A DNA stretch of 64,000 bases from Streptomyces microflavus (GTDB lineage: Bacteria; Actinomycetota; Actinomycetes; Streptomycetales; Streptomycetaceae), in NCBI RefSeq assembly GCF_014650075.1, contig NZ_BMUG01000009.1:248001-312000 (forward strand), written 5' to 3'. Below the pieces are notes generated by a model. It was not told the origin of the DNA. It worked only from the letters and a program-made list of their open reading frames with translations, and did no database searches. Shown here piece after piece: positions 32,769 to 40,504 of this stretch. The position numbers were made by a program, and so were the translations under genes. Position 1 is the stretch's first letter; the number at the start of each line of letters is the position of its first letter.

Positions 32769-33953
32769 GTGATTGATTCCGCATCGTGGGCGCAGCGTCT
32801 GGGCGGGGATACGTTCCTCGCCCAGACGTGTTTCCGCGCCCACAAAGTGATCCGCTCCAACGGCAGTGCCTTCCTCTCGCCGCTGACCTGGGACGATCTC
32901 AACGAGATCATCGCAACGCACCGGCTGGAGCCGCCCCGCATGCGGCTCTCCCGCAGGGGTGAAGCCATCCCCGCCACGGCCTATTCCGTTCTCCGTACGA
33001 ACCGACGAGGAGTGTCCTGGTACCAACCCCAGCCGGCCGAGTTCCACGCCCGGCTCGCCGAAGGTGCCTCGCTCGTCATCGACGCCGTTGACCAGATCCA
33101 CCCGCCTGTCCGGGAGTCCGCTGTCGGCCTCGAACGGTTCTTCCGCACCCCCGTGCAGGTCAATGCGTACGCCTCGTGGACCGCCGAGGAAGGCTTCGGC
33201 ACCCATTGGGACGACCATGACGTGGTGGTACTTCAGCTCGAAGGCTCCAAGCGGTGGAAGATCTACGGACCTACCCGCGAGTCCCCCGCCTGGCGCGACG
33301 TAGAGGCGCCTGAGGTCCCAACAGGCGACCCGATCGCGGACACGGTGCTGGCGCCCGGCGACATGCTCTATCTGCCGCGCGGCTGGTGGCACGCCGTAAG
33401 TGCCGACCAGGGCACCGCCTCCCTCCACCTCACCTTCGGACTCGCCACGCAGACCGGCGCCGAATTCCTGAGCTGGCTGTCCGACGGCCTGCGGGGGAGC
33501 ACGACCATCCGCGCTGACGTGCCCCGCTTCGGCTCGCCCGAGGAACGGACCGAGTACCTGGCCGCCCTCCGGAGGGAGGTGGTGGCTGCCTTGGAGGACC
33601 CGGAAGCCCTGAGCCTCTGGGAGAGATCGCTGGACACCACGCATCCCGGTCGTCCACACCCCTCCCTGCCACACGTGGCCTCTGTTCCGGAACAGTCGGG
33701 GATTACCGTTCAGCTCACGACTGCGCGTGCCCGCATCGATCTGAGCGACGACGCGGTGACGTTCTCCGGCGCCGGAAGCGCGTGGACCTTCACCCTGCCC
33801 GTGGCCCCGGCACTCCGCCTTCTGGCTGCGGGAAGGCCGGTGACCCTCACAGACCTGGCCACCGAATCCAACCTCACCCTCGGACAAGCGGCAGAAGTCG
33901 TCTCCGCTCTCGTCGATGGGCAGGCCGTCGCTGTCGTCGGAGGCTCCACGTGA
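32769..33953 (+). CDS. JmjC/cupin-type Fe(II)/2-oxoglutarate oxygenase
   Basis: A 394-residue protein. The facial triad is intact: His146-x-Asp148 in THWDDHD and His208 in LPRGWWHAV; Lys161 (EGSKRWKIYGP) probably binds 2-oxoglutarate. After the cupin barrel an all-helical dimer region and a C-terminal winged-helix-like segment (LRLLAAGRPVTLTDLATES) give the layout of bacterial ribosomal oxygenases (YcfD/RoxA-like), which hydroxylate arginine or histidine in proteins. GTG 32769 follows GAGGAGG. Located between a tiny peptide gene and an aldo/keto reductase, it may hydroxylate that peptide rather than ribosomal protein; unproven. Confidence 0.85.
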   Translation: MIDSASWAQRLGGDTFLAQTCFRAHKVIRSNGSAFLSPLTWDDLNEIIATHRLEPPRMRLSRRGEAIPATAYSVLRTNRRGVSWYQPQPAEFHARLAEGASLVIDAVDQIHPPVRESAVGLERFFRTPVQVNAYASWTAEEGFGTHWDDHDVVVLQLEGSKRWKIYGPTRESPAWRDVEAPEVPTGDPIADTVLAPGDMLYLPRGWWHAVSADQGTASLHLTFGLATQTGAEFLSWLSDGLRGSTTIRADVPRFGSPEERTEYLAALRREVVAALEDPEALSLWERSLDTTHPGRPHPSLPHVASVPEQSGITVQLTTARARIDLSDDAVTFSGAGSAWTFTLPVAPALRLLAAGRPVTLTDLATESNLTLGQAAEVVSALVDGQAVAVVGGST

Positions 33954-34843
33954 CCGCTTCCCTCGGACTGGGGACGTACCGAGTGCGCGGCGTCGAGCAG
34001 GCGGCGCGTACCGCATGCGCCGACGGGTCGGTGTGGATCGACACCGCCCCCAACTACTCCGATGCCCACCAAGCGCTCCGCCCCGTCATCTCCGGCCACC
34101 TGCGGGCCAGGGTCGCCACGAAGACAGGCTTCTTCTCCAGGGCGGAGGGTGGAGTCGCGGTCCGGGCCGGGCTCCTGACTTCGGAGCAAGCTGCCATCGG
34201 GCACAGCCTCGACCAGGCCTTCGTCCGCTGGCAGACGGAACGTTCCCTGGCTTCGCTCGGCCGGATCGACCTCGTGTTCGTCCACAATCCGGAGCGCGCC
34301 CACCTTGACCCCTCGGACCTCCACATGAGGCTTCGTGAAGTATTCGCGGTCTTGGAGGAGTTCGCTGCCGCGGGCCGCATCTGGGGATACGGAGTGGCCA
34401 CCTGGTCGGGGTTCCTGCGCGAGGTCTTTACTGTGTCCGAACTCCTGGGCCTAGCCAGAGAGGCCGCCGGATCAGGTGAACATCACCTGAGGGCCATTCA
34501 GCAGCCCGTCAGCCTCGTCATGGCCCGGCCGATCGCCCTGGCTCTCGCCGGACGGGGCCCCCTCGCACAAGCCCGCGCGGCCGACCTGATCACCTTCGGG
34601 TCCTCACCCCTCCATGGCGGCGAGCTGCCCACGCTTGTCACGCCTGAACTCGCCGAGTTCATCCGGCCCGGTGCCTCGCCGACCGGTGCCTGCCTCCTTG
34701 TGGCGGCCTCCTGCCCGAGCCTGGACGTGGTACTGCTGTCAGCCAGCAGCCCACGACACTGGAGCGCGGCACAGGACGTCATCGCCTCCCCGCTCACTCC
34801 GGGCCACCTCAGGAAGGTCACCGATGTACTCGCCCAAGGATGA
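33950..34843 (+). CDS. Aldo/keto reductase
   Basis: A 297-residue (alpha/beta)8-barrel oxidoreductase with the full catalytic tetrad: Asp31 and Tyr36 in IDTAPNYS, Lys58 in VATKTGF and His112 in VFVHNPE. NADPH-dependent carbonyl reduction is the family reaction; here the substrate is unknown and could be a modified peptide or small molecule. The GTG start overlaps the JmjC stop (GTGA), and the end overlaps the kinase gene by 20 bp, so the three are strictly coupled. Confidence 0.88.
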   Translation: MTASLGLGTYRVRGVEQAARTACADGSVWIDTAPNYSDAHQALRPVISGHLRARVATKTGFFSRAEGGVAVRAGLLTSEQAAIGHSLDQAFVRWQTERSLASLGRIDLVFVHNPERAHLDPSDLHMRLREVFAVLEEFAAAGRIWGYGVATWSGFLREVFTVSELLGLAREAAGSGEHHLRAIQQPVSLVMARPIALALAGRGPLAQARAADLITFGSSPLHGGELPTLVTPELAEFIRPGASPTGACLLVAASCPSLDVVLLSASSPRHWSAAQDVIASPLTPGHLRKVTDVLAQG

Positions 34844-35672
34844 AACGACCAGGGCCCGGATGGAGGAAGCCCTGGCACATGCCTCCGCCCGGTTCTCCAC
34901 CACGCCGACCGGGGAGCCCGCGTGGGGCTGGTTGGGTCGCACCATCGGCAGTCGTACCGCAGGCGGCCACTGGCTCCGCGTCCACTGCGGCGAGACGTCC
35001 AAGACTCCCGCGACCCGGAACGAGGGCATCGCGCTCGCTGAAAAGCGCGTGTCCGACAAGGTCTCCCGCCCACACCTCCACGACCTGTTCCACTGGGACG
35101 GCGGGGAATACGCCTTCGAGGCGGAGCTGATCGACTACATCGCCCAGCCGGTCATCTCCCCGGAAACCCCCGACCTCACCGAGGACCCGGGCCTACCGGA
35201 CTCCTGGTGGACTGCCCTGCGGAAGAGCCTGGACGCGCTGAGCGGCGCCGAGCCACCCCGCGAGACCGTCCGCCAGCCCTGGGCCGACCGGGTCTTCCCC
35301 GAGTTCCTGGGGATCCCCGCCCCGACCATCACCGAACGCGTTACCGGACACGGCGACCTTCAGTGGGCCAACCTCACCCACGATCCCCTCGTCATCCTGG
35401 ACTGGGAACGCTGGGGGGCCGTTCCCATCGGCTACGACCCGGCCATGCTCTACGTGAACAGCCTCCGTGTCCCCACCGTCGCCGACCGCATCCGTGTCGA
35501 GTTCGCCCACATCCTCGACACCCCCTCGGGCCGGATCGGTGAACAGATCGCCCTCGCCGAGATGCTTCAGGCAGTGGGCCGCGGTTGGTACACAGAGTTG
35601 GCCTCGCTGCTGCGGCGTCGGGCAGAGAACCTGACGGGGGTCCATCCTCCGGCCCCGACCGCGGCGCCCTGA
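34824..35672 (+). CDS. Aminoglycoside phosphotransferase-like kinase
   Basis: A 282-residue protein with an APH/choline-kinase catalytic core: Brenner motif GHGDLQWANL (His176, Asp178, Asn183) and metal-binding Asp193 in ILDWERWG. The N-terminal lobe is short and atypical (LGRTIGSRTAGGHWLRVH with TRNEGIALAEKRV). ATG 34824 follows AGGAAGG. Coupled to the AKR by a 20-bp overlap. It may phosphorylate the product of the unit (modification or self-protection) or take part in an activation-elimination step; the substrate cannot be told from sequence. Confidence 0.82.
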   Translation: MYSPKDETTRARMEEALAHASARFSTTPTGEPAWGWLGRTIGSRTAGGHWLRVHCGETSKTPATRNEGIALAEKRVSDKVSRPHLHDLFHWDGGEYAFEAELIDYIAQPVISPETPDLTEDPGLPDSWWTALRKSLDALSGAEPPRETVRQPWADRVFPEFLGIPAPTITERVTGHGDLQWANLTHDPLVILDWERWGAVPIGYDPAMLYVNSLRVPTVADRIRVEFAHILDTPSGRIGEQIALAEMLQAVGRGWYTELASLLRRRAENLTGVHPPAPTAAP

Positions 35673-35762
35673 GCAACGATCCCTCTCCGAGCTCACGGGT
35701 GCAGAAGCGCCCGGCCAAGACGACTGGCCGGGCGCTGGTGAGGACTGCGTGCGGGGCTCGCC

Positions 35763-35975
35763 CTACGGCCGCCTGAACTCGCCGTCCACGACTCCGCCTT
35801 CAAAGGCCGCCCACTCGCCGGAGGTGAAGACGAGAGCGGGGCCATTGCCCTGGTCCTTGCTGTCGCGCATGGCCACGCGGCCGTCGCCGAGGAACGCGAC
35901 CTCGACGCAGTTCCGATCCGCATTGCTGCGGCTGCTCTTGCGCCAGACCGCGCCTGTCAGGTCGGCACTGTTCAT
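35763..35975 (-). CDS. DUF397 protein
   Basis: A 70-residue DUF397 protein: VWRKSSRSNADRNCVEVAFL, VAMRDSKDQGNGPALVFTSGEW are the two family blocks. DUF397 proteins pair with Scr1-like XRE regulators and behave like small antagonists or toxin/antitoxin-type partners (Bld/Scr systems in streptomycetes). Its ATG overlaps the stop of the XRE gene as ATGA. Confidence 0.92.
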   Translation of the reverse strand: MNSADLTGAVWRKSSRSNADRNCVEVAFLGDGRVAMRDSKDQGNGPALVFTSGEWAAFEGGVVDGEFRRP

Positions 35976-36856
35976 GTGGTCAGCTCCCTCGCTGCTTGCT
36001 TGAAAAGGCCCTGGCTGCTCGCTTGGTCGAGCGCCGAAGCCGAGATGGATGCGAACGCGCCGTCGTAGCGCTCGATCTCGCTGGGCTTGTCGAGGTAGAG
36101 CGCCCCGGTGAAGCCCTCTGCGTAGACCGTGGGCGGCTCCGTGTTCCGACCGTCACCGTTGGCCGGGAAGCGCATGATGACGAACGGACCGGACAAGATG
36201 CCGCCGTGCAGACCGGCTGCATACGGAACAACGCGGATGGATACGTTGCCCAGTTCATTCAAGTGAACCAGGTGTTCAAGCTGTTCGGCCATCACATTGT
36301 TCCCGCCCACAGGCCGCCGCAGGATGGCTTCGCTGAGCACCACGTCGATGTCGGGCGGTGCCGTCACCCGCGTCAGCAACGCCTGTCGCGCGATGCGAAT
36401 ATGAACCAACCGCTCCACCTCGGCGTCGTTCCTTGCCGAAGTTGACCTCCTGATGAGGGTGCGAGCGTAGTCAGGCGTCTGGAAGAGGCCGGGAATCAGC
36501 TCCGCTTCGTACCAGGACAGACTGGCTGCGGCTTCTTCCAGCCCGATGTAGAGGTCGAAGCCCTCAGGAATCACGTCCCCGTAGGCGTGCCACCAACCCC
36601 GGTTCTTCGTCTCCTTAGCCAAGCCCATCAGGCCCTTGGTCAACTCGGGGTCCGCCCCGTACGTCCGACACATGGCCTCGACATCAAGGCTGCGAAGCGA
36701 CACTTGCCCGGTCTCGATGCGCCAGATCTTCGGCTCCGACCACTCCAACGCCTTGGCAGCGGCGCGCACAGTCAGGCGCGAGGCGTTGCGTAAGTCTCTC
36801 AGGTGCCGACCGAGTTGGCGTCGAGGAACGGTCGAACCAGTCGTTGCGCCACTCAC
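35972..36856 (-). CDS. Scr1-family XRE regulator
   Basis: A 294-residue protein: helix-turn-helix LTVRAAAKALEWSEPKIWRIE in the N-terminus, then the DUF5753/Scr1 domain (SWYEAELIPGLFQTPDYARTL, RPVGG, MAEQLEHLVHLNE, LRVVPYAAGLH-like IRVVPYAAGLHGG). These regulators act with a DUF397 partner, encoded immediately downstream. An AT-rich region with an inverted repeat lies upstream, probably its autoregulatory operator. Confidence 0.92.
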   Translation of the reverse strand: MSGATTGSTVPRRQLGRHLRDLRNASRLTVRAAAKALEWSEPKIWRIETGQVSLRSLDVEAMCRTYGADPELTKGLMGLAKETKNRGWWHAYGDVIPEGFDLYIGLEEAAASLSWYEAELIPGLFQTPDYARTLIRRSTSARNDAEVERLVHIRIARQALLTRVTAPPDIDVVLSEAILRRPVGGNNVMAEQLEHLVHLNELGNVSIRVVPYAAGLHGGILSGPFVIMRFPANGDGRNTEPPTVYAEGFTGALYLDKPSEIERYDGAFASISASALDQASSQGLFKQAARELTT

Positions 36857-36941
36857 AGGCGGCCACCTTCCTTCAGTGCGAATACGCCTTACACCCGAAA
36901 CGTAGTCGTCAGTAGTTCAAATCCGCAATGCCGCATAAAAG

Positions 36942-36969
36942 TTCGAGTAATTCGAATTGATTACTCGAA
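36942..36969. promoter_or_regulatory. Inverted-repeat operator between XRE and resolvase-like gene
   Basis: TTCGAGTAAT (36942-36951) and ATTACTCGAA (36960-36969) are perfect arms; AATTCGAATT at the centre is itself palindromic. CGAAAYGTAGTC also occurs as a direct repeat at 36896-36907 and 36966-36977. The 36857-37074 gap is strikingly AT-rich for this chromosome and holds both divergent promoters. Confidence 0.7.
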
Positions 36970-37074
36970 ATGTAGTCTTGCATAACGATGTCTCAGGGTG
37001 CTTCACTCGATTACCCAAAGGACCGCCGCGAGCACTCCACGTGATCGCCGGCAAGGCAAGGGGACCGAAGCGCA

Positions 37075-37395
37075 ATGAACCCGCTGATCTTTGGCTACAT
37101 GCGTGTGCCCGACGACATGAGCGACGAGGAAGCGAAGCAGAAACAGGACGACCTCTCCACGTACGCCGAGACCAACGGCTTCCACCTGGCCACCGTGTTC
37201 TACGAGTACGTACCGGGGGCCCAGTCCGCGTTCACGGAGTTGGTGGCGGCCGTCAAGCGTGCCGAGGCCAAGCACGTCGTCGTGCCGTCCTACCGGGAGC
37301 TGGCGCTCAACCGGTCGCTCCAGAACGCCATGCTCACCCACCTCTTCCACGCCACCGGCGGCGCGGAGGTCATCAGCCTGGACGACGGCTCATGA
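37075..37395 (+). CDS. Resolvase-like protein lacking the catalytic serine
   Basis: A 106-residue protein resembling only the N-terminal domain of serine recombinases: FGYMRVPDDMSDEEAKQKQDDL, FYEYVPGAQSAFTELVAAVKRA, and VVVPSYRELALN. In active resolvases the first motif is Y-x-R-V-S; here the serine is proline (MRVPDD), so recombination is not expected. There is no DNA-binding domain. Coupled (ATGA overlap) to an RsbW-like ATPase gene. Probably a repurposed regulatory or protein-binding domain. Confidence 0.7.
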   Translation: MNPLIFGYMRVPDDMSDEEAKQKQDDLSTYAETNGFHLATVFYEYVPGAQSAFTELVAAVKRAEAKHVVVPSYRELALNRSLQNAMLTHLFHATGGAEVISLDDGS

Positions 37396-37961
37396 CGCGC
37401 CAGACCCCGCCGTACCAGCCCCAGCAGGTGCGCTTCGTCGACCAACTCGCCCTCGTCGCCACACAATCGGCCGCCTCCGCCTCGCGCCACTTCCTGCGGC
37501 TCGCCCTCTCCAAGTGGCAGGCCGCCCTCATCGAGGACGACGTTCTTCTCGTTGCCTCGGAGCTGGTCACCAACGCGGTCACCGTCACCGGGGTACTCCC
37601 GAAGCCGCCTGCGTGGGACGAGTTGGAGCGGCTCGGCCTCGTCCACGTCCGCCTCGTCGGCTTATCGGACAGCGTCGTCGTAGAGGTGTGGGACGTGTCG
37701 GGCGAACCGCCCCGGCTCCAGCGCGTCGGCGATGACGCCGAGGGCGGGCGCGGACTCCTCCTCGTACAGCAGCTGGCAACGCGCTGGGGTTCCTACCGCA
37801 CCACGGGCGGAAAGGCGGTGTGGGCCCAGCTGGCGGCCCGTCCGCCGTTGCCGCAGCGGCCGAGGGGCGAGCGTCGCGGGGGCAGGTCGGCCGCCGCCCG
37901 GCCGGGACCCGATGCCGCGCTTCTCCGCCGTATCCGGGCGGGGCTGGACACGGCGTTGTAG
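37392..37961 (+). CDS. RsbW-like ATP-binding protein (HATPase_c_2)
   Basis: A 189-residue GHKL ATPase: N box VASELVTNAVTVTG, G1 VEVWDVSGEPP and G2 DDAEGGRGLLLVQQLA are present. Streptomycetes encode dozens of such orphan anti-sigma-like kinases. The last 40 residues are Arg/Pro-rich and probably disordered. ATG 37392 overlaps the previous stop. It ends at a strong hairpin terminator. Confidence 0.88.
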   Translation: MTRQTPPYQPQQVRFVDQLALVATQSAASASRHFLRLALSKWQAALIEDDVLLVASELVTNAVTVTGVLPKPPAWDELERLGLVHVRLVGLSDSVVVEVWDVSGEPPRLQRVGDDAEGGRGLLLVQQLATRWGSYRTTGGKAVWAQLAARPPLPQRPRGERRGGRSAAARPGPDAALLRRIRAGLDTAL

Positions 37962-37980
37962 AAGTTCCCGCACACGCGCC

Positions 37981-38023
37981 GAAGGCGGCGGCCCCCGGAG
38001 CGTTCCGGGGGGCCGCCGCCTTC
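37981..38023. terminator. Bidirectional terminator before the L,D-transpeptidase gene
   Basis: A 19-bp GC-rich stem (arms 37981-37999 and 38004-38023, one bulged G) with a 4-base loop between convergent genes; the outer bases GAAGG/CCTTC give it a short A/T edge. Confidence 0.9.
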
Positions 38024-38064
38024 AGATGGGGACGGGGGTGAAGCGGGAGGGTGGGGCGGGTGGA

Positions 38065-39315
38065 TCAGGCGGCGGAGCCGGCCGTCCACTGGGCCCAGTC
38101 CATGTTCCAGCCGTTGAGGCCGTTGTCCGGGGTGATGGTCTTGTCCGGGGAGTTCTTGACGATGACCACGTCGCCGACGAGCGAGTTGTTGTAGAACCAG
38201 GCGGCGGGCTGGTTGGCGTCGTTCGCGCCCTTCACGTCGGCGAGGCCCACGCAGCCGTGGCTGGTGTTGGCGGTGCCGAAGATGCCCTTGCCCCAGTAGT
38301 TGCCGTGGATGAAGGTGCCCGAGGTGGACAGGCGCATCGCGTGCGGCACGTCCTTGATGTCGTACTCGCCCTTGCCGTCGTCATCGGTGAAGCCGACGGT
38401 GGCGCCGTTCATCCGGGTCTCCTTGTGCTTCTCGGAGATCACCATCTGTCCGTTGTACGTGGGGTTCTCGGGCGCGCCCGCGGAGATCGGGATGGTCTTG
38501 ATCGTCTTGCCGTCGCGGGTGACCGTCATCATCTTGGTCTTCGCGTCGACGGTGGAGACCTGGTTGCGGCCGACCTTGAACGTCACGGTCTTCTGCTGCA
38601 CACCGAAGACGCCGTCGGCGCCCTCGACGCCGTCCAGGGCCAGCTTCAGGGTGACGGTGGAGCCGCCCTGCCAGTAGTCCTCCGGGCGCAGGTCCAGGCG
38701 CTGGGCGTTGAACCAGTGGCCGACGACCTCCTGGCCGCTGCTGGAGGTCACGGTGATGCCGGACTGGACGGCCTTCTTGTCCGTGATCGGCTTGTTGAAG
38801 TTGATCGAGACGGGCATCCCGACGCCGACGGTGGAGCCGTCCTCGGGGGTGAAGTTCCCGATGAAGCTGTTGTCGGGCGAGACGGTGGTGAAGGAGCTGT
38901 TCTCGTGGGCCTTGCGGCCCTTCGAGTCCTCCGCCGTGGCGTCGATCTTGTACGTGGTGGAGCGTTCCAGCTGCCCCGCCGGCTTCCAGCTGGAGCCGTC
39001 GGCCGCCAGGGTGCCCTCGACCGTCTTGCCGTCCGCCGTGGTCATGACGACCTCGGTCAGCTTGCCCTTGGTGACGGAGACCTGGGCGGCGTTGTTGATG
39101 CTGGCGTTGGTGGCACCGTTCTTCGGCTTGATCGCTATCTGCGCCTCGGAAGCGTCCTCGGCCGCGGCCTTGTCCACCTCCTGCGCCTGCGAAGACTCCG
39201 AACTTCCGGCGCCCGCCTTTTTGTCGCCGTCGTCGCTACAGGCCGAAAGCACCAGCACGCCGCCGAGCAGTGCGGACACGGCCGCGAGGCCCCTGCGCCG
39301 CTTGCTGTCCGTCAT
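38065..39315 (-). CDS. L,D-transpeptidase lipoprotein
   Basis: A 416-residue lipoprotein: basic start, hydrophobic segment and lipobox VLSAC (Cys about residue 26). Two Ig-like domains (about 60-260, including PEDGSTVGVGMPVSINFN) precede a YkuD catalytic domain with HGNYWGKGIFG and SHGCVGLAD, holding the catalytic His and Cys. It forms 3-3 cross-links in peptidoglycan outside the membrane, as LdtMt2-like enzymes do. ATG 39315 is preferred since GGAGAAG precedes it; 39330 is an alternative. Monocistronic. Confidence 0.9.
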   Translation of the reverse strand: MTDSKRRRGLAAVSALLGGVLVLSACSDDGDKKAGAGSSESSQAQEVDKAAAEDASEAQIAIKPKNGATNASINNAAQVSVTKGKLTEVVMTTADGKTVEGTLAADGSSWKPAGQLERSTTYKIDATAEDSKGRKAHENSSFTTVSPDNSFIGNFTPEDGSTVGVGMPVSINFNKPITDKKAVQSGITVTSSSGQEVVGHWFNAQRLDLRPEDYWQGGSTVTLKLALDGVEGADGVFGVQQKTVTFKVGRNQVSTVDAKTKMMTVTRDGKTIKTIPISAGAPENPTYNGQMVISEKHKETRMNGATVGFTDDDGKGEYDIKDVPHAMRLSTSGTFIHGNYWGKGIFGTANTSHGCVGLADVKGANDANQPAAWFYNNSLVGDVVIVKNSPDKTITPDNGLNGWNMDWAQWTAGSAA

Positions 39316-39520
39316 CACACGCTTCTCCATCGTTGCCGATTCCCCAAAAATCCCCGAGCGGGGCTGCCAGGCGGCGATTCCCCGTCAATGTTCCAAGAAC
39401 ACCCGGAACGGGTGCTCCGTTCCGCATCCGCCAGGGATGTGGGGAACACCACTCATCGACGCGGCTGCGGCAGCGGTGGTTCCCACTGCCCAGCCCGTAT
39501 ACGAAGACCGCCGCACAGCA

Positions 39521-39555
39521 CGGCCCCGGTCCGCGGTGAAGCGGGGCCGGGGCCG
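39521..39555 (-). terminator. Hairpin after the acidic protein gene
   Basis: CGGCCCCGGTCCGC (39521-39534) can pair with the GCGGGGCCGGGGCCG region at 39541-39555, with one bulge, 14 bp past the stop at 39569. Confidence 0.6.
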
Positions 39556-39568
39556 GTGTTCTCACACG

Positions 39569-40018
39569 TCAGACCCGCTGCGCGAGGTCACCGTCCTCGC
39601 CGTCGTTCTTCCCATTGTGCGCGACCTCGTCGCCGTACCCCTCCTCGTCGTCCCCGGCCTCGGCCGGGAACGGTCCGTCCTCGTCGTCCTCGTCGTCGTC
39701 CCAGCCCTCCGCGTCGGGGTCGTAGTCGACGCTCTCGCTGCTCCAGGAAGCCTGCGCGAGCTCGACCCCGGGCACCTCGCTGACCAGGTCGAACGGGTCG
39801 ATCAGCGAGGCGAGGGCCTCTGCTCCGTCTGCCCGGACGGTGGCCTCGGCATGCATCCGCTCCTCGGCGGTGTCGCTCTCGGTGATACCCGAGACCGGCT
39901 CCCCGTATTCGGCGGCGATGGATTCGAGGGCGGTACCGGTGAGGGCGTCGAGGTCGGTGACCTCCAGCACCATCTCCACGCGAACGCGAACAAACCTGGA
40001 TGTCTCTTCTGTGCTCAT
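39569..40018 (-). CDS. Acidic protein of unknown function
   Basis: A 149-residue protein. The N-terminal 95 residues form a compact domain (FVRVRVEMVLEVTDLDAL, SDTAEERMHAEATVRADGAEAL) and the C-terminal third is an extremely acidic tail (EGWDDDEDDEDG, GDDEEGYGDE), which is probably disordered. ATG 40018 (MSTEETS) is chosen over the longer frame. I recall it only as a Streptomyces hypothetical protein. Confidence 0.65.
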   Translation of the reverse strand: MSTEETSRFVRVRVEMVLEVTDLDALTGTALESIAAEYGEPVSGITESDTAEERMHAEATVRADGAEALASLIDPFDLVSEVPGVELAQASWSSESVDYDPDAEGWDDDEDDEDGPFPAEAGDDEEGYGDEVAHNGKNDGEDGDLAQRV

Positions 40019-40126
40019 ACTCCGGAGCGTATGGCTCGTGGAGGCCGCGACTTTCCACCGACCCGCTGCTTTGCTTAGCATCGGCCCACGGGGCTAACTC
40101 ATGGTTGTCGCAAGGGGATAGAAACT

Positions 40127-40429
40127 GTGTCCATCACTCGCCGCACGCTCCTGACCGCCACCGCCGCGGGAACGCTGCTGGCCGCTCTCTGGTTCGTCCC
40201 GTCGGCCAACGCGACCGTCGAGACCACCTCCCGGAGCGGCGCGGCCACCACGTCCGCCCAGGGCGCACCGTCCACCGCCGAGGACGCCGCCTCCGGTCCG
40301 CAGCTCGCCGAGACCGGCCCGGGGACGGACACCACCCCGTACCTGATCGTCGGCACGGCGCTGCTGGGCCTGGGCGCCGCTTCCGTCACGTACTCGGTGC
40401 GCCGCTCGGGGGCGCGCCCGGCCTTCTGA
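40127..40429 (+). CDS. Very small LAETG-type sortase substrate
   Basis: A 100-residue surface protein: signal peptide with twin arginine (ITRRTLLTATAAGTLLAALW, cleavage near ANA), a 30-residue Ser/Thr/Ala-rich spacer, sorting motif LAETG (residues 60-64), a membrane helix (TPYLIVGTALLGLGAASVTY) and the basic tail RRSGAR. LAxTG is the class E sortase signal in Streptomyces. There is no adhesive or enzymatic domain between signal and anchor. No sortase gene is nearby. Confidence 0.8.
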   Translation: MSITRRTLLTATAAGTLLAALWFVPSANATVETTSRSGAATTSAQGAPSTAEDAASGPQLAETGPGTDTTPYLIVGTALLGLGAASVTYSVRRSGARPAF

Positions 40430-40439
40430 GGACGTACGC

Positions 40440-40477
40440 GAAAGGGCTGTCGCACCCCCCGGTGCGACAGCCCTTTC
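40440..40477. terminator. Bidirectional terminator before hutH
   Basis: GAAAGGGCTGTCGCACC pairs with GGTGCGACAGCCCTTTC (perfect 17-bp stem, 4-base loop) between the convergent LAETG gene and hutH; the AAA/TTT edge gives a partial U tract either way. Confidence 0.92.
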
Positions 40478-40504
40478 CGCATGAGCCGGACGTACGGGGC
40501 CGGC

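Noticed and set aside
37075..37395. Active site-specific recombinase or prophage integrase.
   Set aside because: The catalytic Ser is replaced by Pro and there is no C-terminal domain, att-like repeat or phage gene nearby.
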